Under the pieces are notes generated by a model, which saw only the letters and a list, made by a program, of their open reading frames with translations, ran no database searches and was not told the origin of the DNA. A stretch of 64,000 bases of DNA, from positions 62,001-126,000 of the forward strand of contig JAACJK010000179.1 of the NCBI GenBank assembly GCA_013368325.1, given 5' to 3'. Below are positions 10,043-23,407 of the stretch, in pieces; position 1 is the first letter of the stretch; every line of letters begins with the position of its first letter. The stretch is from Ephemerocybe angulata. Lineage: Eukaryota > Basidiomycota > Agaricomycetes > Agaricales > Psathyrellaceae. Position numbers and translations under genes: made by a program.

Positions 10043-11157
10043 TTAGCACGTCCAGGTGTTATCTCTCGGGGTCGCACCTCCGACCTGCTCATACTGTCCT
10101 CCTGGAATGCTCTCACCAAGGCACTCGCTGAGAGTAACAGCCTTCAGACCTTTGTTCTTGGCCCAGTTGGCAATCCACGGGCCGAGCTGCTGGGCTGTGG
10201 ACTGGAGAGCGTCGTGCTCGAGAGGGATGATTTTGGGGTCAGCGCCGAGGGAGTTGAACTTGTTTTGAGAAGCGGAAACGGAGAGACCTATGTCATAGTT
10301 TATTAAAGCATAGTCAAGAGAGAAGGGGAAGGTGAGCATACCATTCCAGTCCTCGGAATCCAAGTTCCAGGTGACGACCTTATAGTTCAGGCCCCTCATC
10401 GTGCTGAGGACGTTGCTGTTCTGTCCACCGTAGGGGGGACGCAGCCACTTGGGCCTGATTCCGAGGATCTTCTTAAGGGCGACTTCGACCCTGGAGATCT
10501 CGGTCTGGATTCCAGACGCACTCTGGCCAGTCAAGTCCTTGTGCGACCAGGTGTGCGAGGCGATTTGGTGACCGCTGTTATACGCCCTGAATGCCAGTTC
10601 AGCTTATTCAACAAAGGATATGTCTGGCGGGACTTTACGCACTTCTGGATGACGTCGGCGTAGTTGTAGATGCAGCCGTACATCTGACCGACGACGAAGA
10701 AGGTGGCGCTGACATTAGCCGCGTTCAAGGAGTCGATGAGGCCTGAGGTCCATGTGTAGGGTCCGTCGTCGAACGTAATCGCAACAGTTCCAGACTTCGA
10801 GCACCCGGTAACCAGAGTTCCGTAGGGAAGGTCAGTACCACCCTGCGTTGCACCTGGCTGAGTAGCCGTCGTTGTAGGGGTGGTAATGGTCGTCGTGGTC
10901 GTCGTGCTGCTGGAGCTGGGAACGCTGCTGCCGGGGATACATTGCGAGTACCATTGGTTCACCGCGCTGCAAGTGTAGCCCGAGACGCAAGTCGTTGCAC
11001 CCGTCCATCCGCTACCACCGCACTGGCCTATTCAACTGTCAGAAAGGTAAATGTTATACTATATCTTGAGCCACGCACCCCAAGCGCCAGCCTGAGATTG
11101 GGCGGCGACCAACGAGAGTGACGCGAGAACGAAGGTAGAGAGTGCTGCAGTCTTCAT
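10043..11157 (-). CDS. Secreted chitin deacetylase (CE4) with N-terminal CBM1
   Basis: Four exons: 11157-11079, 11027-10643, 10586-10342 and 10287-10043, 954 nt or 317 residues; introns 51, 56 and 54 nt. The order is: signal peptide ([20 protein letters not shown]), a CBM1 cellulose/chitin-binding fold split by intron 1 ([13 protein letters not shown], then [15 protein letters not shown]), a Ser/Thr linker, then a NodB domain. NodB motifs are visible: TFDDGP (catalytic Asp and metal Asp), SHTWSH (HxxxH metal ligands), RPPYGG, DSEDW and IPLEHD. This family removes acetyl groups from chitin, or from xylan in some members, outside the cell, in fungal wall remodelling or substrate attack. All catalytic motifs are present, so it should be active. 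Chitin as substrate is inferred from fungal relatives; acetylxylan is the alternative. Confidence 0.9.
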
Positions 11158-13404
11158 CGTGAGTAGAAGCACAACACCAGATGCGTTACTGTTGTCTGAC
11201 GGTCGCGTTTGAGTTTTTATCCTTGCTCGCTGTTACCGATCTTTGGCCGGATTTGCACCGAGAGCAGGAAAAAGGTGGGCCGGTGTGCTGCCGGTGTGCT
11301 CGAGACGGTCATTCCATGCTCTCGCTCGCGTGGTGTGACCATCGCTCCCGAGGCTAAACCGTAGAACAGGGAGCCTTGACGCGGAGTTCTCGCGCCCGTG
11401 GGCACCTGTGACTGAGAACAGGCAACTGGATGCTATCTGGAGCTAACCGTTCCTCCGCAAGCGTCCTCGTGATGCGGGGTTGCTTGCTTCTTAAGATTTG
11501 AGTGGGAATTGTTGGTAGGTAGACCAGGGCGCCGTTGGAGCTTCATATACAGAAGGAGGGATAGAGGAAGAATACATAAGTAGGAAGACCCTGTTCAATG
11601 GTTGCTGACAGCACAGGTTCTGAATCCCAGGTGCTGTTGTGCTCGAAAGTAAAAAGGTCGGCGAATATGGGGTGTAGTGGAGGCCCATCTCGACTCCCGT
11701 GTTTTTGGTGGGATGCGGAGCCGACAAGACTGTATGAGAAACCTGTTCAGAAGATCTCCTTCACTTCGAATCCCGTTATGTTCTTCGTGAGAAGCAGGGC
11801 TATCGTCGAGTATCTCCGTCGGCCTTCTATATATAATAAGTAACAAAATACCTTGAAGACAGCGACTGAGGATACTCAAGTGTACCTGGCCGCGAGATCC
11901 TTGTGAGGATGGTCCTGAGCAGCGGGAGCGACGTGGTAACTTGAAGGTTCTGAACCAAGCCAAAAGAGGCAGAGCTGGAAACGTCCATGGTGATGGCATC
12001 CGGAAGAAGCCGACCATAACTCGCGAGAAGTTGCATAGTGGTATGTCGACCGCCGGATATTGCTTAAGTTAGAGGGTATGAAAGAGCCCTGACCGCCGAT
12101 AATACATACAGTTCAGTGACCAACCAGGCTATCTTCGGCTTGGTGAGCATGTCTGAAATGCCATTCAAAAGCCACGCCTCCCCTAAACTGCGCTTGTTTA
12201 GCGCCCGTAAGCAGGTATCATTGATGCACTTATATAAAGACCTCACTTTCCATTCGCGTGTGCTCTGCTGCGAGGAGCGAGATTAAATGTGCGACAAAAG
12301 GCCGATGTGTGAGCATAACCAATAGCACCTCATAGTGAAACTGGCGGTATTAATATAGTTATCTTGACCCTTGTGTGTTTCTAGGTAGTCTATTTGTGAC
12401 ACAAATATATTTGTCGCCAATTTGCCGCTGCTCGCCGCCTTGGGCGCTCCAGGACCAGAATAAGAACGAGGTTAATTGTTCGCTACTCAGCCGCTGAGTG
12501 ATCATCGATCATCACCCAATGCAGACACATTTCATTCCATCGCCTGCTTGTACCACCCATTGCTTGGCCCCACTCCGCACCGGACCTAATACATGCCCTA
12601 TAAGGGACGTATCTCGGTGCCGCCCTAACATCTTCAGAGATACATCCGCCCTTCATGTTGTCTACTCATGCATGACGGACTAATTCGATCCATTACCGCC
12701 CGGAGCTGGCTACATCCGAGGCTCTCTCTCTCACTTCTGGCGCGCCTTTTTTGCCTCCCGCAAAATGCTTTACCGATCATCATTATTTTGCGAGCCCTGC
12801 CTTTATGATGGTGATAAGATAAATCGTCCCGAGACCACTCACTGAGGGGGAATGTAAAATTTTGCCTCCCCTTTCACATCTCAGTTGCGGGTGATGCACT
12901 GGTGTCCCAGGTGTGGATGTGGAACTCGCGCAGGATGGGCCGTCCGAAAGGCCTAAAACAGGCGAAACCAAATCTTTTGCCGTGGCTTGAATCGCAGGAA
13001 AAGGTACACTATTCATTGGTAAGCCCTCAAATGAGGATAATTGCTGTAATGTTTTGCGAGAGGTAAGATACTTAGAGCGGCGCCAGATGTGTAAGTTGCC
13101 TCCAGCGCCCTTCGTCAACAACCTAATTTTAGCCAATGAAACCGTCCAGTGTGATGCGTACAGCCTGGAACAACACAGACGCGCCCGCATGTGTTATCTG
13201 CTGACCCCGATCCCGCGTTCATACTTGGACCATATGGCCTCCACATCCGTATAGTCCCAAATGAATTCTCGCTGCCCCATATAAAGTGGGTATCCAAACA
13301 AACGATATCCAGCCCCTTCCTTCCCTCTCAATAATCTTGACTCCTTGTCGGTCTCTCATCGCGTCTCTCCCGCTTCTTAACTTGAGGGCTCACAGTTCGT
13401 AGTA
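11158..13404. other. Intergenic, no recognised gene
   Basis: The minus strand has some short frames (for example 12036-11827 beginning MQLLASYGRLLPDAIT and a proline-rich one at 11727-11491) that could be exons of an unrecognised gene, but no junctions or family support them. Near 13330 a C/T-rich leader precedes the next gene. Confidence 0.35.
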
Positions 13405-14775
13405 ATGCGTTCCCCATCACTGGCACTTGGCCTTATAACCCTTGCACCGTCTGCCCTTGGTGCCATGATCGATGTAAACGTCGGCGCTAATGGTCAGCTC
13501 GCTTATGATCCGCCTTCCGTCCAAGCCATGGCAGGCGATATTGTGAGGTTCCACTTGTGAGCAACCTTTCCAATATACTCTGGACAATGCAGTTCTAACC
13601 GTCTTCTTCAGCAACCCAAAGAACCATACCGTAACCCAGTCTGCCTTCGATCCTCCCTGCGTTCCCCTCGCCGCAGGTGGCTTCAAGTCTGGCTTGTGAG
13701 TAAAGCAAGCAACATCGTTATTCAGACAATGGAGCTCACCAGCCCCCTTTCTAGTGTGCCCGTTCAGGCTGGCACCGACCCACTCCCCGTGCAGGAATTT
13801 ACGGTTCCTGACAACGGAGGTGCTCCACTCTGGTTTTACTGTGGCCAAACCGCCCATTGTGGACAAGGCATGGTCTTCGCCATCAACGCTCCCCAGGACC
13901 CCGATCCGCATTCCTTCAATGCTTTCAAAGCCTTGGCCATTGCGCGTAACGGAACAGCAGCCAGCACCACCACCGCTCCTCCGACAAGTACCACCACCAC
14001 CTCGGCGAGTGACAATTATACCACCCCCCTCCACCCAAGTGGACGGAAGCGACGAAGACAATCACTTGGAATGGTCAGACGTACACAACCACGTACACGA
14101 GCTACGATGGGACTCCCGATCCTACGCCCGCTGTCACTCCTCAGGAGCATCGCATTGTTGTTGGTGCAGAAGGCCAGCTGGTGTACTCTCCTGCGAACAT
14201 CACGGCTCAAATCAACGACACCGTCGTTTTCGAATTCCACCCGAAGAACCACACTGTAACCCAGTCCAGTTTCTCCACCCCGTGCGAAGGGCTGCCGAAC
14301 GGCTTCAAGTCGGGATTGTGAGTTGTATATCTCGTTCTCCCGCAACTTCGCTAAAGTCTATACTTGTAGCAAACCTGTCGATGCCAGTGTGACTGACAAC
14401 TTCCCCACCTTCAGCATCAAGATCACCGACGTAAGCCTGCGCGTACTTCCCATTTGTCGTATCCTCTAACCTATACCCGCTCAGACTGCTCCCATCTGGG
14501 GGTACTGCGGGCAGGTCGGCCACTGCCAAAAGGGAATGGTCTTCGCGATAAACGCTGTTGAGTCCGGCCCCAACAACTTCGCCGCCTTCCAACAGCTCGC
14601 GCAGCGCCCAACGAATTCCAGTTCGCAGACCGGTGGTGGCGGCACCACTGCTGGAACGAATGGTACCAGCTCCGGGAGTGGGAAGGATGGAAATGGCGCT
14701 GATGCCAGTAGCCCTGCCTTCGGGATATCCGTATTTACTCTTATGATTTCTGGGGTTCTCGCTATGCTTCTCTAA
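13405..14775 (+). CDS. Tandem-cupredoxin, serine-rich GPI-anchored cell-surface protein
   Basis: Six exons, in frame, about 362 residues: 13405-13556, 13612-13695, 13755-13987, 14050-14317, 14370-14430, 14485-14775. The third intron could start at 14009 instead of 13988; both restore the frame. A signal peptide (MRSPSLALGLITLAPSALG) is followed by two cupredoxin-like domains with the same plan: a VRFHFNPKNHTVTQSAF / VVFEFHPKNHTVTQSSF strand pair, a Cys, then WFYCGQTAHCGQGMVFAIN and WGYCGQVGHCQKGMVFAIN. The H, C, H and M residues in these motifs are the copper-ligand type of plastocyanin folds. The protein ends in a Ser/Gly-rich stalk and a hydrophobic tail ending LMISGVLAMLL, typical of a GPI-attachment signal. 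The role is probably at the cell wall; copper binding is not proven. The domain duplication itself is clear. Confidence 0.88.
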
Positions 14776-15246
14776 GCGCGGTCTCCTCTCTACTTGCCGA
14801 ATGGCGTTTCACAGACATCTGGGCTTATGCACTTCACTTTACTTTAGTACGTTTCATGCATAATGCAGAATGGATAATTTGCAACTGTCTGAGCGACTCC
14901 TGGCAGTGCACAACCAATGCACACCTTCAAATTTATCCTTCAGGGCCATCAAATGATCGCACATAAGATATGGGCGAGCGCTGGCGAGCGCCTATTCGGT
15001 GTTCGCGGCATTTCTTGACGTCAGTTGATCCATGGCCACCGCTGGGCGGGCTCTCAACATCTATTAGTAAGTATGACCTATCACGAGGGCCATATTGGTG
15101 ACTCTCCCTCGACTTTTTGCACATGGTTAAGTCGTGAAGGCAGTGCCCCTCGTGGAAGGCGCACCGCCTTCATTAGCGAGCTGCGAGGTGGTCTAAACAG
15201 AAGGTTTCCCTAGTCAATCTTTTGAACCACCCCCACACAGTTCTAG
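14776..15246. other. Intergenic
   Basis: 3' flank of the cupredoxin gene and promoter of the DUF3632 gene. Nothing else seen. Confidence 0.4.
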
Positions 15247-16131
15247 ATGGCCGACAACAGCGTCTCTCCGTTCAAGCTCACCCGACCCACCTACTCTGAA
15301 GCTGAGATAGCAGAAACGCCATGGATCATCATAGAGCTCAGGATCTATGACGCCCTCGCACTCGCCGTCGAGTATCCCGCCGTCTCCGACTCTTCGATAG
15401 CCTCAGCCGCCCAGGACCTCAACCTCCTCTTCCCCCCTAACCGCCCTGAGAATCTCAGCACATCCAGCGGCCTGGAAGATCCCGCAAGCTTCCTCTGGGA
15501 GTTCTGGGACGTTATCGCAAAAGTTGTCCTAGAACTACCGTATAACCATCCATCCCAAGAACAACTGATCCGCCTCATCGAAACGCTCCGCGACCTCCCA
15601 GATCCAGTGGAAATAGAGTTGAATCTCTGGGGGACGTACAAGATTTGGACGGACCTCCCAATCATGGGCCCGGTCTTCCGGGAAGCGCTCGATCGTACCG
15701 ACTCGGAGGTAATCAACGTCAACCTAGAAGCTTTCCTCGCTCGCGCAACGCGCGCGGGGATCTCAAACTTTTCCTGGCTGGGGCTGCTATCGCTGCACTG
15801 GGCACTCGAGGTCGAACCTGACCATCGAGCCAAGGCATATGGAGAGCAGGGACCCATACTCGATGCTCAGATTCCACGGGCACTCCGTTGGCTTGAGATC
15901 GCCGGCAAGAAGTTGTACGAGGAAGTGCTGGTCGAGCAATTCAAGGATGCTGGGTACGCCGCTGGGGGGACTTGGAAAGCCTCTCGTGGATTCTCAAAAG
16001 CTAGATGGGAGTATTGGAAGTTGAGGTTCGGTCAGGTCGCAGTTCATACGCAGCCCAGTGAGCCAACGAAAGAGCTGTCAAGGAAGGCACTACATAGAAT
16101 GGTCGAGATCGAGACTTTACACGGACACTGA
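15247..16131 (+). CDS. DUF3632 family protein
   Basis: A single-exon frame of 294 residues. The C-terminal part carries the family signature: TWKASRGFSKARWEYWKLRF (usual form W.G..GFS..RW.FWK.RF). A helical all-alpha N-terminal region has the usual WIIIELRIYDALALAVEYP and SFLWEFWDVI segments. The length is normal for the family, which is fungal, intracellular and of unknown function. The ATG at 15247 follows a C/A-rich leader and is the first in frame. The gene converges with the AFG2 gene; their stop codons are only about 58 nt apart, so the 3' UTRs must overlap. Confidence 0.8.
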   Translation: MADNSVSPFKLTRPTYSEAEIAETPWIIIELRIYDALALAVEYPAVSDSSIASAAQDLNLLFPPNRPENLSTSSGLEDPASFLWEFWDVIAKVVLELPYNHPSQEQLIRLIETLRDLPDPVEIELNLWGTYKIWTDLPIMGPVFREALDRTDSEVINVNLEAFLARATRAGISNFSWLGLLSLHWALEVEPDHRAKAYGEQGPILDAQIPRALRWLEIAGKKLYEEVLVEQFKDAGYAAGGTWKASRGFSKARWEYWKLRFGQVAVHTQPSEPTKELSRKALHRMVEIETLHGH

Positions 16132-16189
16132 GATCCCTTTTCTGAGAACACGAATGTATTCAGCACTTTGGTAGAATCTCGACTCAGAA

Positions 16190-19133
<2,944 letters not shown>

Positions 19134-19394
19134 TCACTGTCTACTCCTTCTTGCCGCCGTGGTCCACAATCGCAGGCGCTGAAAAGATGGTGGTGGTGAA
19201 CAGAGAGGTATTTGAATCTCCGAGCCGTTCTTTCGCACTCAGAGCTGGGGCGCCTATTTCATTTTGATCTCCGACTTGAAGCTCGGCACGCCCGCCCCCG
19301 TGGCACTGCCTTTCGCTCTCCCACCACCGTCGGCTTCGACTCGCTCTAAACAGCTCGTTTTGAGCGTTTTTGCACAAGCTATACATCCCATTCA
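19134..19394. promoter_or_regulatory. Shared divergent promoter of AFG2 and GPI16
   Basis: About 260 nt between the two start codons. No clear TATA box. Part of it may be transcribed 5' UTR, or an additional AFG2 first exon. Confidence 0.4.
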
Positions 19395-21139
19395 ATGCTA
19401 CTCTCGCGGTTGGCTACCGTCTTTGCGGCCGTTACCCTCTGTCGAGCTCAAATATCGGAATATTTCGACGAGAAACTCACTGTTACACCACTGAAGGATG
19501 GAAAAGTAGCTTCCACCCTCGCTTTCACGACACTTTTGAAGAACGCAAGCCCGAGGAATGTAGAAAGGCTTCATGATGACGATGATTGTGGGTGAAGGAG
19601 ACCATTCGTGCACTGACTTGATATTGAACGGCCGGCGTGAATAGCTCAGCATTATACCCTCTTCCCGCTTGCTTTGGGTCAAATTCTGCGCGAATATGGC
19701 GTCACTGAGATGCATTTGACGCTCAACGCCGGGAAGTGGAACTACGACTCATGGGGGCATCCTGTAGAGCCAGGAGTGGGGACTGGAGCAGAACTTTGGG
19801 CGTGGATTGGAGACGGGGCACTGTCGACGTGCGTTGAATCATACTAATTTCATCATTCTGACCTGTTTAACTTGAATATAGTGTTGATGCCCGATGGAAA
19901 GGACTCAGAAACGCTCTCGCCGGCCTGTTCTGCTCATCTCTGGGTGCGTTGGATGAACTCAGGACGACATCCCCAACCGAGGTGTTCCAACCAGAAGGCT
20001 CCTTACCTTCCTCAACGCCCCACCAGTTACGACACGCCTCTCACCCATCTGAACACGTTTGCACAGAGAACCTGACACCTTTCGTCAAGCTTCTACCATG
20101 CAAAGCTTCAGCCGGTCTCGCTACCCTTCTCAACCCTCACCGACTTTTCGACGCCAACTGGCACGGGATGGGTGTTCACGTCCTTTGGCACGAAGACGAA
20201 GGCGTCGAAGTCCGTCTTACTTTCCAAACCGTATCGGACCCGCTTCGTAACTATCAGGCCAGGAAACAAGGTGCGAAGGCTAGTTAAACTCCTAGTAACT
20301 TTGCTCACATTATCGCAGATTGGTCCTTTGAAAGCCTCTTTGGTAGGAAGGTTGAACGGGCATGCCCTGCGGCCCGGTCTAGCATCGTCGAAGTTTCACT
20401 TCCTCAGGATTCGCCGTATAACCTTTCCCCCGAGCCCACCTTAGCGGAGAAGGACGTAGCCTGGTTTGACATCCAACCCGCTTCGAAACCGGTCGATATC
20501 AGCATGTCATACATGCCCGACTTCAACCCAGGTCTTGCCGCCCGTCTCGCGAAGCCGTCCACGCCTCTGTCAGTCCAGCGAACGCTGAAGGAATCAAGCC
20601 AAGCTCATGGCCAACTTTCCGTTGTGTTGAAGAACCACGAATCGTACCCAATCCAAGCAGTTTACCTCGAAACTATGCCTTGGATCGTGCAATTCTATCT
20701 CCACACTCTCACAGCAACTCTTGACGGACATCCATACACGTCGGCCTTCTCGAACCTGTCCTACATCCCAGCCGTACCGCACTCCCGGCCATCCACGTTC
20801 CACGTCCTGCTATCGATACCAGCCAACTCCACCCTGAAAGTTACGATGGACGTCACAAAAGCTTTCTTGAGGTACACCGAGCACCCGCCGGACGCCCAGC
20901 GGGGCTGGGACTTGCCGCCGGCGATCATCGCTCCTCTCAACCTGGACACGAACCGGATGTACACCCCAACGCTCCTCGTCGACCTGGCCACCCCCGATTT
21001 CAGCATGCCATACAATGTCATCATCTTCACCTGCACCCTTCTCGCCTTCCTCTTCGGTAATGTCTTCAACCTCCTGACGAGGAAGTTTGTTGTCGTATCA
21101 CTCAAGCCCGCTCCGAGTTCTACAATTAAAGAAGATTAG
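19395..21139 (+). CDS. GPI16: GPI transamidase subunit GPI16/PIG-T
   Basis: Four exons (19395-19587, 19645-19828, 19882-20270, 20319-21139), 528 residues, in frame. A signal peptide (MLLSRLATVFAAVTLCRAQ) is followed by the diagnostic EYFDEKLTVTPLKDGKVAST, then HYTLFPLALGQIL and WNYDSWGHP. The middle luminal region has Cys residues including VCTENLTPFVKLLPCK, where the family uses a Cys for the disulfide to the catalytic GPI8/PIG-K subunit. Near the C terminus are DPPDAQRGWDLPPA-like residues (HPPDAQRGWDLPPAI here), a conserved family block, then one membrane helix (VIIFTCTLLAFLFGNVFNLL) and a short cytosolic tail. The protein belongs to the ER GPI-transamidase complex that attaches GPI anchors, for instance to proteins like the cupredoxin protein at 13.4 kb. 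Confidence 0.95.
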
Positions 21140-22993
21140 GCTTGGCTTCGAACCTTGATTACGGTGTCCTCGTATCGCGGCTTTTATGGGAGGTGAGTAA
21201 ATGGTTCTCCAGAAGCTATACTTGGATTTCGGTGAACGATGTGGGACTTTCAGTTGCGGCTGACACCAGTTATAGACTGTGTGAGATATGAACTGGCCCC
21301 TCTAAGACCTCCCGCTACCAGCTGTGTGAGGTACCAAGTCGGCTGTAAAGAAAGAAAGTCGTGTCACTCTTCAAATACCCAGACGCCTCATTGCACGACG
21401 CGTTGTACCCGTCATACTCTCCGCCTCCGAGGTTATCGCTCATTCGTCGAGGACACGCTGCAACATATTGTCGCTTTCCAAGGACAAAGGATACAGCTCT
21501 GCTAGCAGATTGACGCGTTGAATTCAACTTGAATTAAGGTTAGCCGCTGCTTCATCCCATCGTTCCCGGAAATACTTAGCTTTGCGGAAGGGCTAGCATG
21601 AACCTTAGCTGGCGGCTCATCTACATTTGAATTTTCCACCGGAGGTAGAAGGTGGTAGACCGTGAAGTCTCTCTGGCGTGGACACGTCCTGTTCGCGTCG
21701 GAACCCCGGTCGCCAGGTAAAGGGTGACCGGTCCTGTAAACGATAAGGTTAGATTGGAGCCATCCGCATAACATCTTTAGTGTATTCTTACTTTCGAGAG
21801 CGTTCTCTTGCAGGCTCCAACACACGCGATTAGAACACAGACTTGGGTCAATAAACCCCAAGTTGGCGTCACATTCGAAGTGGACTGCAAGGTGTGCAGC
21901 CACTCTCCAAAATCGTGACGGCATATGTCTCCAGGTCCTCCTGAGCCCTTGCCCTTCCGGTACACACATTGCCTTCCGATAAGATGTTTCATCCTTCGTT
22001 ATCGTTATCGGCTGAGATTGGCTCGGGGGTATGATTTGGCCATAGATTGCGAAGCGGAAGCACTCACAACGCTCGCGTCAATCTTCGGAATATACGGATC
22101 GACCCTGACTGGACATGCTCAGCCCTCAGTCCCTCCCTTTCTTTTCTTCTTTGTCTTCTCTATTATACATGGAGCTCGGACATAGGTAGATACTGCCCAG
22201 ACGCCTGATCGGTAGAATTGTGACCCACCGCACCGCGCCTCGTGTCGCCCGTGCACGTCGCGGCGGGTCCAGGACCAGGGAGTTGGGAGGAAATGCTTCT
22301 GATCACATGTGCTTCAGTATCAAAACGAAATAGGCCAAAGAAGGGGAGAAGATCCATCTGTCTAGAGACGTCAGGCAAGACTCAAAAGGGCGCTTTAGGA
22401 CTATCCAGAGTCATGGCGCCAAATACAGCGCCATAGTGGGCGTGTAAGTATGGTCATGACACGAGGCTTACCCCATGCCTCACTCAGCCCAGATCATCCG
22501 ACCGACTGACTTATGACGGCACAGGAAATGTATGTTGGGGCGGGTTGGACTTTCCAGGTATCGTCTTTCTCACTTAATATCATCTCTTTCTTTGCTATCC
22601 GAAGGCCTTGAAGCTAGATCACTTTCGTTAGCCGAGGCGTGATGATTGGACCGAGCCGTGGCGACAAGGGGACCTCAAGCAACCAGATCTAACAGCGAAA
22701 GGTGACTGACTACCTTCGGTGTCGACTAATTTGCCGCCGCGTGTGCGATCCACATCTGGGTTCACCGGACTGTGATGTTGATTTGGGTTCAGATTATTGG
22801 GGCTAGGAGTACCCGTGCTTTGCCTTGCTTCTTATTGGGACTGAACCTATAAAGGGCACGTCGTTGAAGCTGTGGAAGGCATTCGCATAGTCCCCATTGA
22901 TCTACATTCCCCTTTCCTCGCTACCTCCTTCCTCTCCTTCGTCGAGTGCATCCTCACTCGTTCTCATAATCTGCTCTCTCGCTGCTTCCTAAG
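21140..22993. other. Intergenic, no supportable gene; promoter of the Cys-rich gene at the right end
   Basis: Only short frames in several phases. A C/T-rich stretch at 22905-22985 looks like the transcription start and leader of the small cysteine-rich gene. A TATA-like CTATAAAGG lies near 22847. Confidence 0.45.
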
Positions 22994-23407
22994 ATGTGCC
23001 AAAGAATTGCGTATGTTCTCCTTTCAATTCTCTGGTTAACGTTGATTCGCTAACAGCATTTCGCAAACTAGTGAAGGAACGCGATGGAAGACCTGTGGCG
23101 TTCGTCCCCCCGTTTTCTCGACGTGTAGCTTGGATCTGACTGGAAGTATAGCACTTTCAACGCCATCTCGTAAAAGCCATTGTCGACTGCCAGTCGTCGA
23201 GATGCGAAAATAGCTATAGGCACACCCCTGGCTGTCGTGACCACCGCTGTGTCAAAGTACGACTTTCATCTCCTTCCCTTCGGCACTGTGTTAATCCACT
23301 CGTAGACATTCGCACAAGAGATCCAGATGGACATCGACTCTGTGGACGAGTACTGCTTCGCCTGTCGAGCAGCCCAGGCTCGCGCTGCAGGGATCCCCTT
23401 GAGCTGA
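22994..23407 (+). CDS. Small cysteine-rich protein, four exons
   Basis: Assembled by hand: exons 22994-23010, 23072-23099, 23152-23256 and 23306-23407; introns 61, 52 and 49 nt, all GT..AG. Total 252 nt, 83 residues, stop TGA. The protein begins MCQRIAEGTRWKTCGHF, continues HLVKAIVDCQSSRCENS and CRDHRCVK, and ends YCFACRAAQARAAGIPLS. Eight cysteines after the first Met-Cys form CxxxxxC and CxxC pairs. I recognise this layout (MC.RIA.GT.W..CGH, VDC.S..C, YC.ACRAAQAR) from many small predicted agaricomycete proteins without a named domain. No signal peptide, so it is probably cytosolic or nuclear, perhaps zinc-binding (inference). The intron positions give a continuous frame and the branch-point CTGAC in intron 2 supports the model. 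No single open frame covers it. Confidence 0.72.
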
